A stretch of DNA of 6,194 bases, taken from Aquincola sp. (lineage in GTDB: Bacteria; Pseudomonadota; Gammaproteobacteria; Burkholderiales; Burkholderiaceae_C). The notes beneath the pieces are model-generated. The model did no database searches and had not been told where the DNA came from. It saw only the letters and a list, made by a program, of their open reading frames with translations. Below are positions 1 through 5,283 of this stretch, in pieces. The translations under genes and the position numbers were made by a program. Numbering within the stretch: the first letter of the stretch is position 1; each line of letters starts with the position of its first letter. Where the stretch lies: positions 1 through 6,194 of the forward strand of contig JAOUIM010000228.1 of assembly GCA_029884035.1 (NCBI GenBank), written 5' to 3'.

Positions 1-189
1 TGGCGCATCGCCCAGATCAATCCATTCACCCACGCCGTCGAGTGGCTGCGCTTCGCCTGGTACGGCAAGGACCCCGGCCTCGCGCCCGCGATCGTGCTGG
101 GCACCCTCGCCGTGGCCTTCGTTCTCGCCTGCTGGGGCTACGACCCGCAGCGCGGTTTCGGCCAGCTGGCCAAGCGGGGCGGCGCATGA
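1..189 (+). CDS. ABC-2 type transporter permease, C-terminal end (partial)
   Basis: The first 62 codons of the window, read in frame 1 to a TGA at 187-189, are the end of a membrane protein whose start lies upstream. The visible part has the INPFTHAVEWLRFAWYG stretch (residues 6-22), followed by a hydrophobic helix at about 29-45 and a short basic tail. The INPFT-x-AVE-x-(L/I)-RFA pattern before a last membrane helix is typical of ABC-2 permeases (NodJ/PedC-like), including those that sit in PQQ-dependent alcohol oxidation loci. Such a permease works with an ABC ATPase, which would have to lie upstream, outside the window. The TGA overlaps the next gene's ATG (ATGA), so the two are probably translationally coupled. 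The substrate is unknown. Family assignment rests on the last part only; the link to the PedC subgroup comes from recall and from the dehydrogenase gene downstream. Confidence 0.72.
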   Translation, partial: WRIAQINPFTHAVEWLRFAWYGKDPGLAPAIVLGTLAVAFVLACWGYDPQRGFGQLAKRGGA

Positions 190-1151
190 CGATGCGGCGG
201 CGCGCTGCACTGCTGGCCACCGCGTCCATGCTCGCCGCACCGCGCGCCGCAGCGGCGGTGGACTTTCCATCACGTCCGATCGCGCTGTGGGTGCCGTGGC
301 CCGCCGGCGGTGCCACCGATGCGACACTGCGGCTGCTGGCCGAGATCGCCGGCCGCCACCTGGGTCAGCCGGTGATCGTCGAGAACCGCGGCGGCGCAGG
401 CGGGACGCTGGCGATGCCGGTCCTGCAGAACGCGGCGCCCGACGGCTACACGATCGCGCAGATGCCGCAGCCGGTGTTCCGCGCACCGTGGACGCAGAAG
501 GTGCTGTGGGACCCGATCCGCGACACGACACCGATCATCCAGCTGAGCGGCGTCACGTTCGGCCTGCTGACGCACCCGGGCAGCGGGTTGCGATCGGTGG
601 ACGACATGCTGAACTACGCACGCGCACACGCCGGGGCGTTGAAGGTCGCCACCAACGGCGTGGGGACGACGCCGCACATGCTGATGGACCAGCTCATGTC
701 CTCACACGGCTTGACCTTCGTGCACGTGCCCTACCGCGGGACGGCCGAGCAGATGGTGGCACTGGCCGCAGGCCATGTCGACGTCGGTGTGAACTCGAGC
801 GGATTCGCACCCTTCGTCGACTCCGGCCGGCTGCTGCTGCTCGCCGTGTTCAGCGAACAGCGGTCGAAACGCTGGCCACAGGTGCCGACGGCCCGCGAAC
901 TCGGCTTCAATCTGGCGGCCAGCTCGCCCTATGGCCTGGCCGGCCCGCGCGGCATGTCCGCGCCGATCGTGCGCACACTGCACGACGCCTTCCATGCCGC
1001 GCTGTTCGACGCCGTTCACGTGGCTGAACTGGCCAAGTTCGATCAGATCCCCGACTACCTCGGCCCCGCGGACTACGCACGCGCGATGCGTGACGCCTAC
1101 GCGGCCGAGAAACGCATCGTCGATCAGCTGGGCCTTGCGAAGGGCGGTTGA
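186..1151 (+). CDS. TctC/Bug-family periplasmic substrate-binding protein
   Basis: A 321-residue protein, the usual length for the Bug family of extracytoplasmic solute receptors, which normally serve tripartite tricarboxylate (TctABC) transporters. A signal peptide spans about residues 1-24, with three arginines at 4-6 and Ala-rich cleavage near AAAA-VDFP; the arginines make Tat export possible but not shown. Family motifs appear in order: PSRPI (28-32), VPWPAGGATDA (37-47), VENRGGAGG (66-74, ligand-binding loop), APDGYT (84-89), HVPYRGTAE (180-188) and PQVPTARELG (231-240). The ATG at 186 overlaps the permease stop. A second ATG at 192 would give the same mature protein, and longer in-frame starts would run through the permease gene. 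No TctA or TctB gene is visible, so it is an orphan receptor here. The ligand cannot be predicted; many family members bind carboxylates. A role for it with the ABC permease is only inference. Confidence 0.9.
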   Translation: MTMRRRAALLATASMLAAPRAAAAVDFPSRPIALWVPWPAGGATDATLRLLAEIAGRHLGQPVIVENRGGAGGTLAMPVLQNAAPDGYTIAQMPQPVFRAPWTQKVLWDPIRDTTPIIQLSGVTFGLLTHPGSGLRSVDDMLNYARAHAGALKVATNGVGTTPHMLMDQLMSSHGLTFVHVPYRGTAEQMVALAAGHVDVGVNSSGFAPFVDSGRLLLLAVFSEQRSKRWPQVPTARELGFNLAASSPYGLAGPRGMSAPIVRTLHDAFHAALFDAVHVAELAKFDQIPDYLGPADYARAMRDAYAAEKRIVDQLGLAKGG

Positions 1152-1180
1152 AAACTTGCGGCGTTGTTCGGCGGCGTCCC

Positions 1181-1837
1181 TCAGCGCGCCACCAGCACCT
1201 GCGCGATCTGCTCGTGCCCGGCCTGGCGCGCGATCTCGGCCGCGGTGAAGCCACGGTCGTCGCGCAGGTCGGTGCGGGCGCCGCGAGCAAGCAGCAGTTT
1301 GACCGCATCGGCCTGGCCCTGCCCTGCGGCCCACATCAACGCGGTGAGGTCGTGCTCGTACGCAGCATCGACGGGCACACCCTTGTCCAGCAGCAACGCC
1401 AGCACCTCGGCGTGGCCCTGGCCGGCGGCATAGACCACCGCGGGCTTTTTCATGCGGTCGACCGGTTGCGGCCTGGCCCCGGCATCGAGCAGGCGCTTGG
1501 CGATCGCGGCGTGACCGCCATAGGCCGCAGCCATCAAGGGCGTGACACCCTCGAGCGACGCGAAATTGACGTCGGCGCCAGCGACGAGCATGTGCTCTGC
1601 CATCGCCGCCTGCCCCTTCTCGCACGCGATCAGCAGCGCTGTCTTGCCCAGCCGGTTGCGCGAATTGGGCGCAGCGCCGCGTTCGAGTGCCTGGTCCAAT
1701 GCACGCAGGTCGCCCTGACGGGCGGCGACGAGCAGCTGGGCGTTGAGATTCGGATTCGAGGCCGCCTGCGCGAAGGCACCACTGTTCAGATTTAGAACAA
1801 TCGCGCCAGCCGCGAGCAGCACATGGACGCGCCTCAT
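1181..1837 (-). CDS. Secreted ankyrin-repeat protein
   Basis: A 218-residue protein made of a signal peptide and ankyrin repeats. Residues 1-23 form a basic start, a hydrophobic core and an AFA-Q cleavage site, so the product should be periplasmic. About six repeats follow: roughly 31-61, 63-95, 96-128, 129-161, 162-194 and a shortened last one at 195-218. The classic cores are visible, such as GKTALLIACEKGQ, GVTPLMAAAYGGHA and LTALMWAAGQGQADAVKLLL. The ATG is well supported by an AAGGAG ribosome-binding site 7 bases upstream. Ankyrin repeats bind other proteins and have no catalytic activity of their own. The gene converges on tctC (29 bases between stops) and is divergent from the PQQ dehydrogenase, so the shared 216-base region may control both. 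A chaperone-like or binding role with the dehydrogenase or its cytochrome is possible but unproven. Confidence 0.9.
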   Translation of the reverse strand: MRRVHVLLAAGAIVLNLNSGAFAQAASNPNLNAQLLVAARQGDLRALDQALERGAAPNSRNRLGKTALLIACEKGQAAMAEHMLVAGADVNFASLEGVTPLMAAAYGGHAAIAKRLLDAGARPQPVDRMKKPAVVYAAGQGHAEVLALLLDKGVPVDAAYEHDLTALMWAAGQGQADAVKLLLARGARTDLRDDRGFTAAEIARQAGHEQIAQVLVAR

Positions 1838-1844
1838 CGGGAAA

Positions 1845-1850
1845 CTCCTT
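1845..1850 (-). promoter_or_regulatory. Ribosome-binding site of the ankyrin gene
   Basis: On the - strand the bases read AAGGAG, a near-perfect Shine-Dalgarno sequence, with 7 bases before the ATG at 1837-1835. It fixes the start of the ankyrin-repeat protein and so confirms the signal peptide. Confidence 0.8.
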
Positions 1851-1935
1851 GCTTCGGTGTTGTTGCACGGATCTTTCCATCAAACACGAACGGCCGTAGT
1901 CTCGCCACCGAGGAAACGCGCGACCGCGCTGCTGC

Positions 1936-1965
1936 CAGCCGTCCCAGCACGATGCGGGACAGCTG
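1936..1965. repeat. Imperfect inverted repeat, possible operator or leader hairpin
   Basis: The left arm is CAGC, one base, then GTCCC; the right arm is GGGAC, one base, then GCTG. This gives 9 paired bases with a single C/A mismatch around a 10-base centre (1946-1955). The centre can add two more pairs (GC with GC) if one A is bulged. It lies about 90 bases upstream of the dehydrogenase ATG. It could be a binding site for a dimeric regulator or, if transcribed, a leader hairpin. No T-run follows it, so it is not a standard intrinsic terminator. Confidence 0.4.
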
Positions 1966-2042
1966 CGTGCCGAGCCCCACACGTCTCCTCGACACTCTGC
2001 ACCGGACGATTCGGCGCAGGCAGATCGACATACAACTGAAAG

Positions 2043-2047
2043 AGGAG
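2043..2047 (+). promoter_or_regulatory. Ribosome-binding site of the PQQ dehydrogenase gene
   Basis: AGGAG, within the purine-rich run GAAAGAGGAGA, lies 6 bases before the ATG at 2054. It decides the start: the same frame is open back to an ATG at 1823, but only the start at 2054 has a good site and is followed directly by a signal peptide. Confidence 0.85.
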
Positions 2048-2053
2048 ACAGAC

Positions 2054-3784
2054 ATGATTCGCATGGGATCGCTGCCGCGTGAGCGTGCAGTTGCGCTTGC
2101 TGCTGCGTTGTTCGCCGTCGCGGGCCTTGCGACGGCTCAGGAGATCCAGGGCGGTGCCGCTACCAGCGGCGGTCCGGTACCGAAGAGCGTTTCGGTGTCG
2201 CAGAGCCGGCTCGACGCCGCCGACCGCGACGGCGCGAACTTCCTGCACTCGAACATGAACTACGCGCAGACGCGCTACTACCCCGCGTCGCAGATCAACA
2301 GCAAGAACGTCGGAAAATTGAAGCCCGTCTTCACCTTCCAGACCGAGGTCCTGGAGTCGATGGAGACGGCGCCGATCGTGGTCGACGGCATCATGTACCT
2401 GACCACGTCGTACAACCACGTCTATGCGATCGACGCGGCCACCGGCAAGCAGTTCTGGCACTACAAGCACAAGATGGGGCCGGTGACGACGTACTGCTGC
2501 GGCCCCAACAACCGCGGCGTGGCGATCATGGGCGACAAGCTCTACATGGGCACGCTCGACGCCAAGTTGGTATCGCTCGATGCCAAGACCGGCAAGCTGC
2601 TCTGGAGTTCGCAGATCGGCGACCCCGAGCTCGGATACTCCGAGACGATGGCGCCCGTGGCGGTCAACGGCAAGGTGCTGATCGGCACCAACGGCGGCGA
2701 GTACGGCATCCGCGGCTTCGTCAAGGCCTATGACGCGAACGACGGCAAGCTGCTGTGGACCTTCTACACCATCCCCGAGAAGGGGCACGAGGGCGTGTGG
2801 GCCGTCAACGACGCGACCAATCGCAACATGCTGCGCGACATCGCGGCCGAGAAGAAGCAGCTGGCCGAAAAGGGCGGCGACTTCTACAAGACCCTGGGTG
2901 GCGGCGTGTGGATGGCCCCGGCGGTGGACAAGGAAACCAACACGGTCTTCTTCGTCGTCGGCAACCCGAGCCCCGATCTCTACGGCGCCGAGCGACCGGG
3001 CGACAACCTGTACACCGACTCGATCGTCGCCATCGACCTCAACACCGGCGCCTACAAGTGGCACTACCAGTACGTCGCCCACGACGTCTGGGACCTCGAC
3101 GCCGTCTCGCCGGTGATCCTGACGGAGGCCAAGGGCAAGGACGGCAAGATGCGCAAGGTCGCCATCCACGGCGGCAAGACGGGCCATGTCTACGTGCACG
3201 ACCGCGCCACCGGCGAGCTGATCCGCTTCTCCGAAGCGATGGTGCCGCAGGAAAACATGTGGGTCCTGCCCACCAAGGAAGGCGCGCGCATGCTGCCGGG
3301 TGCCAATGGCGGCGTCGAGTGGAGCCCGATGGCGGTCAATCCGAAGACGCGGCTGGCCTACGCGGCCAACCTGCACCAGCCGATGACCTACCACGTCGAG
3401 GAGGCCAAGTATCCGGGCGGCAAGCTCTGGCTGGGTGGTGCGTTTAAGGTGATCCCGAGCGAGAAACAGTGGGGACGCCTGGCCGCGGTGAACATCGACA
3501 CCGGCAAGATGGCGTGGAAGGTCGACACCGAGCAGCCCCTGATCGGCGGCGTGCTGGCCACGGCCGGCAACCTGGTGTTCAACGGTGAGGGCAACGGCAC
3601 GTTCAGCGCCTTCGATGCCAGCAACGGCAAGAAACTGTGGAGCTACCAGGCCGGGGCGGGCGTGAATGCACCCGCGGTGTCGTACATGGTCGGCAAGAAG
3701 CAATACGTCGCGGTCGCCGCGGGCGGCAATACGCAGCTCGACTTCAAGCGCGGCAATTCAGTCGTGGTGTTCGCCCTGCCCTGA
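2054..3784 (+). CDS. PQQ-dependent (quinoprotein) alcohol dehydrogenase, predicted lanthanide type
   Basis: A 576-residue quinoprotein of the methanol/ethanol dehydrogenase family, an eight-bladed propeller that oxidises alcohols in the periplasm with PQQ. Signal peptide about 1-28 (cleavage near ATA-QE). Visible hallmarks: adjacent Cys148-Cys149, the vicinal disulfide over PQQ, in TYCCGPNNRGVA; metal ligand Glu216 in GGEYGIRGF; Trp286 in GGGVWMAPA, likely stacking on PQQ; metal ligand Asn304 in VGNPSP; catalytic Asp347 in HDVWDLDAVSP; Lys375 in HGGKTGHVY, where ethanol-type enzymes carry Lys and MxaF carries Arg. Blade motifs such as AYDANDGKLLW and AFDASNGKKLW recur. Asp349, two residues after the catalytic Asp, matches the extra lanthanide ligand of XoxF/PedH; calcium enzymes such as MxaF have Ala there. 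There is no CxxCH haem domain, so electrons must go to a separate cytochrome, and the next gene overlaps its stop (TGATG). The alcohol substrate is not predictable. Residue assignments are by motif recall, not by alignment. Confidence 0.93.
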   Translation: MIRMGSLPRERAVALAAALFAVAGLATAQEIQGGAATSGGPVPKSVSVSQSRLDAADRDGANFLHSNMNYAQTRYYPASQINSKNVGKLKPVFTFQTEVLESMETAPIVVDGIMYLTTSYNHVYAIDAATGKQFWHYKHKMGPVTTYCCGPNNRGVAIMGDKLYMGTLDAKLVSLDAKTGKLLWSSQIGDPELGYSETMAPVAVNGKVLIGTNGGEYGIRGFVKAYDANDGKLLWTFYTIPEKGHEGVWAVNDATNRNMLRDIAAEKKQLAEKGGDFYKTLGGGVWMAPAVDKETNTVFFVVGNPSPDLYGAERPGDNLYTDSIVAIDLNTGAYKWHYQYVAHDVWDLDAVSPVILTEAKGKDGKMRKVAIHGGKTGHVYVHDRATGELIRFSEAMVPQENMWVLPTKEGARMLPGANGGVEWSPMAVNPKTRLAYAANLHQPMTYHVEEAKYPGGKLWLGGAFKVIPSEKQWGRLAAVNIDTGKMAWKVDTEQPLIGGVLATAGNLVFNGEGNGTFSAFDASNGKKLWSYQAGAGVNAPAVSYMVGKKQYVAVAAGGNTQLDFKRGNSVVVFALP

Positions 3785-4353
3785 TGACAAGGAGCGAAAT
3801 TGCCGCAGCGTGTCTCGCGGCGGCGCTGGCCTCGGCCGGCGCCGCCGCGCAGACCGCGCCCGCCAAGGCGGTGATCTGTTCGGCCTGCCACGGTGAAAAT
3901 GGCCGTTCAACGATCCCGACGAATCCGGTCCTCGCCGGCCAGACGTCGCGCTATCTGTATCTGCAGTTGCGCGACTTCCAGGAGGGCCGGCGCAGCGACC
4001 CGCAGATGAGTCCGATCGTCAAGGATCTGACGCGAGACGAACTGCGCGAACTGGCCGACTGGTTCTCCAAGCAGAAGCCCCCGGTGCAGTCGTTCAACGT
4101 CGACCCTGCCAAGGCCAAGCTCGGCAAGGCCAAGGCCGACGAGACCCTGTGCACGATGTGCCACCTGGGCGGCTTCGCGGGCCAGAACGAGATCCCGCGT
4201 GTCGCCGGCCAGAACTACGACTACATCGTCAAGCAACTCGCCGACTTCAAGGCCCGGCGACGCACCAACGACGCCGGCAACATGACCAGCGTGTCGAACA
4301 CGCTGTCCGACGCCGACATCGAGAACCTGGCGCACTATTTGGTGGGGTTGTAG
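3784..4353 (+). CDS. Secreted dihaem cytochrome c4-like protein
   Basis: A 189-residue c-type cytochrome with two haem sites. A signal peptide covers about residues 1-22 (cleavage near AAA-QT). The first haem motif is CSACH at 32-36, with probable axial Met75 (QMSPIV). The second is CTMCH at 123-127, with probable axial Met167 (AGNMTSV). The two halves resemble each other: each has a LAGQ/VAGQ-x-Y segment after the haem motif (50-56 and 140-146), then a QLRDFQEGRR or QLADFKARRR helix (61-70 and 151-160). This two-domain layout is that of cytochrome c4. The ATG at 3784 uses the last base of the dehydrogenase TGA; no other start gives a signal peptide. The overlap strongly suggests that it accepts electrons from the dehydrogenase and passes them to a terminal oxidase. 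Cytochrome c4 proteins also serve other respiratory routes, so the pairing is inferred from gene order. Confidence 0.92.
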   Translation: MTRSEIAAACLAAALASAGAAAQTAPAKAVICSACHGENGRSTIPTNPVLAGQTSRYLYLQLRDFQEGRRSDPQMSPIVKDLTRDELRELADWFSKQKPPVQSFNVDPAKAKLGKAKADETLCTMCHLGGFAGQNEIPRVAGQNYDYIVKQLADFKARRRTNDAGNMTSVSNTLSDADIENLAHYLVGL

Positions 4354-4359
4354 ACGCCC

Positions 4360-4383
4360 GGCCCGCCGCGGTTGGCGCGGGCC
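4360..4383 (+). terminator. GC-rich hairpin after the cytochrome gene (weak terminator candidate)
   Basis: GGCCCG at 4360-4365 pairs exactly with CGGGCC at 4378-4383 across a 12-base centre, and one more C-G pair extends the stem. It starts 6 bases after the cytochrome stop. No T-run follows, so it does not meet the usual intrinsic terminator pattern; it may only slow transcription or protect the 3' end of the dehydrogenase-cytochrome mRNA. Confidence 0.3.
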
Positions 4384-4392
4384 TGCGAGAAT
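4384..4392 (+). promoter_or_regulatory. Possible extended -10 element for the PHP gene
   Basis: TGC followed by GAGAAT resembles an extended -10 box (TGn-TATAAT, 4 of 6 in the hexamer). It ends 6 bases before the GTG at 4399, so transcription would start at or next to the start codon, giving a leaderless or nearly leaderless mRNA. No -35 box at normal spacing is evident; TTGGCG at 4372-4377 is too close. The element sits in the 45-base gap after the cytochrome gene. Confidence 0.35.
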
Positions 4393-4398
4393 GTCAGG

Positions 4399-5283
4399 GT
4401 GAACCCTGAGCCGCACCTGACCCACCTCACCAACGCCGACCTGCACTGTCACTCGACCGTCTCCGACGGCACGCTGGAGCCCGAGGCGATCGCCGCACGG
4501 GCCGCGGCCAACGGCGTGCAGTTGTGGTCGCTCACCGACCACGACGAAGTGGGCGGCCAGCAGCGCGCGCGCGATGCCGCGCGGATGCTGGGCATGGGCT
4601 ACCTCACCGGCACCGAGGTGTCGGTCACCTTTGCTGGCGAGACGGTGCACATCCTCGGCCTGGGCATCGATCCGGACGACCCGGACCTGCGCCTGGGCCT
4701 GGCACGCACACGTGGCGGCCGCGAGCAACGCGCACGCGAGATGGCCGCTGGTCTGGCGCAGGTGGGGATTCCCGGCGCCTTCGAGGGCGCCCGCAAGTAC
4801 GTGGCCAACCCCGAGCTGATCTCGCGGACGCACTTCGCGCGCTTCCTGGTCGAGACCGGCCACTGCACCGACACCAGTGAGGTGTTCCGCCGCTTCCTCA
4901 CCGACGGCAAGCCCGGCTTCGTTCCGCACCGCTGGGCCAAGCTGGGCGAGGCCGTCGGGTGGATCAAGCGCGCCGGCGGCATCGCCGTGATCGCGCATCC
5001 GGCGCGCTACACGCGCTTCACGGCGACCGAGGAGTACGCGCTGTTCACCGAGTTCAAGGCGCACGGTGGCCAGGGCGTCGAGGTGGTGACCGGCAGCCAC
5101 ACCGTCGCCGAACGCGACAGGTACGCCGACATGGCGATCGAGTTCGATCTCTTCGCATCGCGCGGCAGCGACTTCCACGCACCGCTGGAAAGCCGCACCG
5201 ATCTGGGCTCGCTGCCCGACCTGCCGAGTCGGGTGACACCGGTGTGGACGGTGCTGGCCGACCGCGTGCATTGGCCGGCGTGA
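4399..5283 (+). CDS. PHP-domain phosphoesterase (nucleoside 3',5'-bisphosphate phosphatase / RNase AM family)
   Basis: A 294-residue PHP-fold metal-dependent phosphoesterase, close to the family's usual length. Likely metal ligands stand out: DLHCHS (His16, His18), SDG (Asp23), TDHD (His48), GTE (Glu73), VHILG (His84), IAHPAR (His200) and GSDFH (Asp258, His260). The insert SRTHFARFLVETGH (142-155) and the GFVPHRW segment (173-179) fit the YciV/TrpH-like subgroup. Studied members remove the 3' phosphate from nucleoside 3',5'-bisphosphates such as pAp and trim RNA 5' ends one nucleotide at a time; the role here is by family. I chose GTG at 4399; a TTG at 4372 would add nine residues that fall in the hairpin region. 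No good Shine-Dalgarno sequence precedes either. ATG at 4391 is out of frame and meets TGA after three codons. Its stop overlaps the next start (GTGA). Confidence 0.9.
   Translation: MNPEPHLTHLTNADLHCHSTVSDGTLEPEAIAARAAANGVQLWSLTDHDEVGGQQRARDAARMLGMGYLTGTEVSVTFAGETVHILGLGIDPDDPDLRLGLARTRGGREQRAREMAAGLAQVGIPGAFEGARKYVANPELISRTHFARFLVETGHCTDTSEVFRRFLTDGKPGFVPHRWAKLGEAVGWIKRAGGIAVIAHPARYTRFTATEEYALFTEFKAHGGQGVEVVTGSHTVAERDRYADMAIEFDLFASRGSDFHAPLESRTDLGSLPDLPSRVTPVWTVLADRVHWPA

Larger units (their letters stand above)
1838..2053. promoter_or_regulatory. Divergent intergenic region between ankyrin and PQQ dehydrogenase genes
   Basis: This 216-base gap must hold the promoters for both divergent genes. 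It contains a ribosome-binding site at each end and an imperfect inverted repeat at 1936-1965. A weak sigma70-like pair can be read on the + strand: TTTCCA at 1874-1879 and TAGTCT at 1897-1902, 17 bases apart, matching consensus at only 4/6 and 3/6. If used, it would leave a leader of about 145 bases containing the inverted repeat. I saw no convincing sigma54 or consensus sigma70 site for either gene. A + strand reading frame that begins at ATG 1823 stays open through this gap into the dehydrogenase, but its sequence there is not protein-like. Confidence 0.5.

Noticed and set aside
42..185. 48-residue N-terminal extension of the TctC-like protein
   Set aside because: It runs through the permease coding sequence in another frame and would hide the signal peptide that starts at 186.
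1152..1180. Terminator between the convergent tctC and ankyrin genes
   Set aside because: The 29-base gap shows no clear inverted repeat and no T-run on either strand.
1356..1760. Repeated blocks in the ankyrin gene considered as a DNA repeat array
   Set aside because: The similarity is at protein level (about 33-residue ankyrin units) with diverged bases and no spacers; it is neither CRISPR nor a recent tandem duplication.
702..1982. 426-codon open frame on the - strand across tctC, the ankyrin gene and the divergent region
   Set aside because: In its central part it is the wrong frame of the ankyrin gene; it lacks repeat structure and is Arg/Ala/Gly-rich.
2010..2036. Sigma70 promoter TTCGGC / TACAAC just before the dehydrogenase
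   Set aside because: Spacing is only 15 bases, both hexamers are poor, and the transcript would start inside the ribosome-binding site.
1823..2053. 77-residue N-terminal extension of the dehydrogenase from ATG 1823
   Set aside because: It would overlap the ankyrin gene start and bury the signal peptide; the ATG at 2054 has a strong ribosome-binding site.
1880..3703. 607-codon open frame on the - strand opposite the dehydrogenase
   Set aside because: It mirrors the dehydrogenase codons in GC-rich DNA, is rich in Val/His/Arg/Gly with no domain pattern, and the + strand frame has a signal peptide, ribosome-binding site and all family motifs.
3907..5271. 454-codon open frame on the - strand across the cytochrome and PHP genes
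   Set aside because: It spans two well-supported + strand genes and the gap between them; low-complexity composition typical of an antisense shadow.
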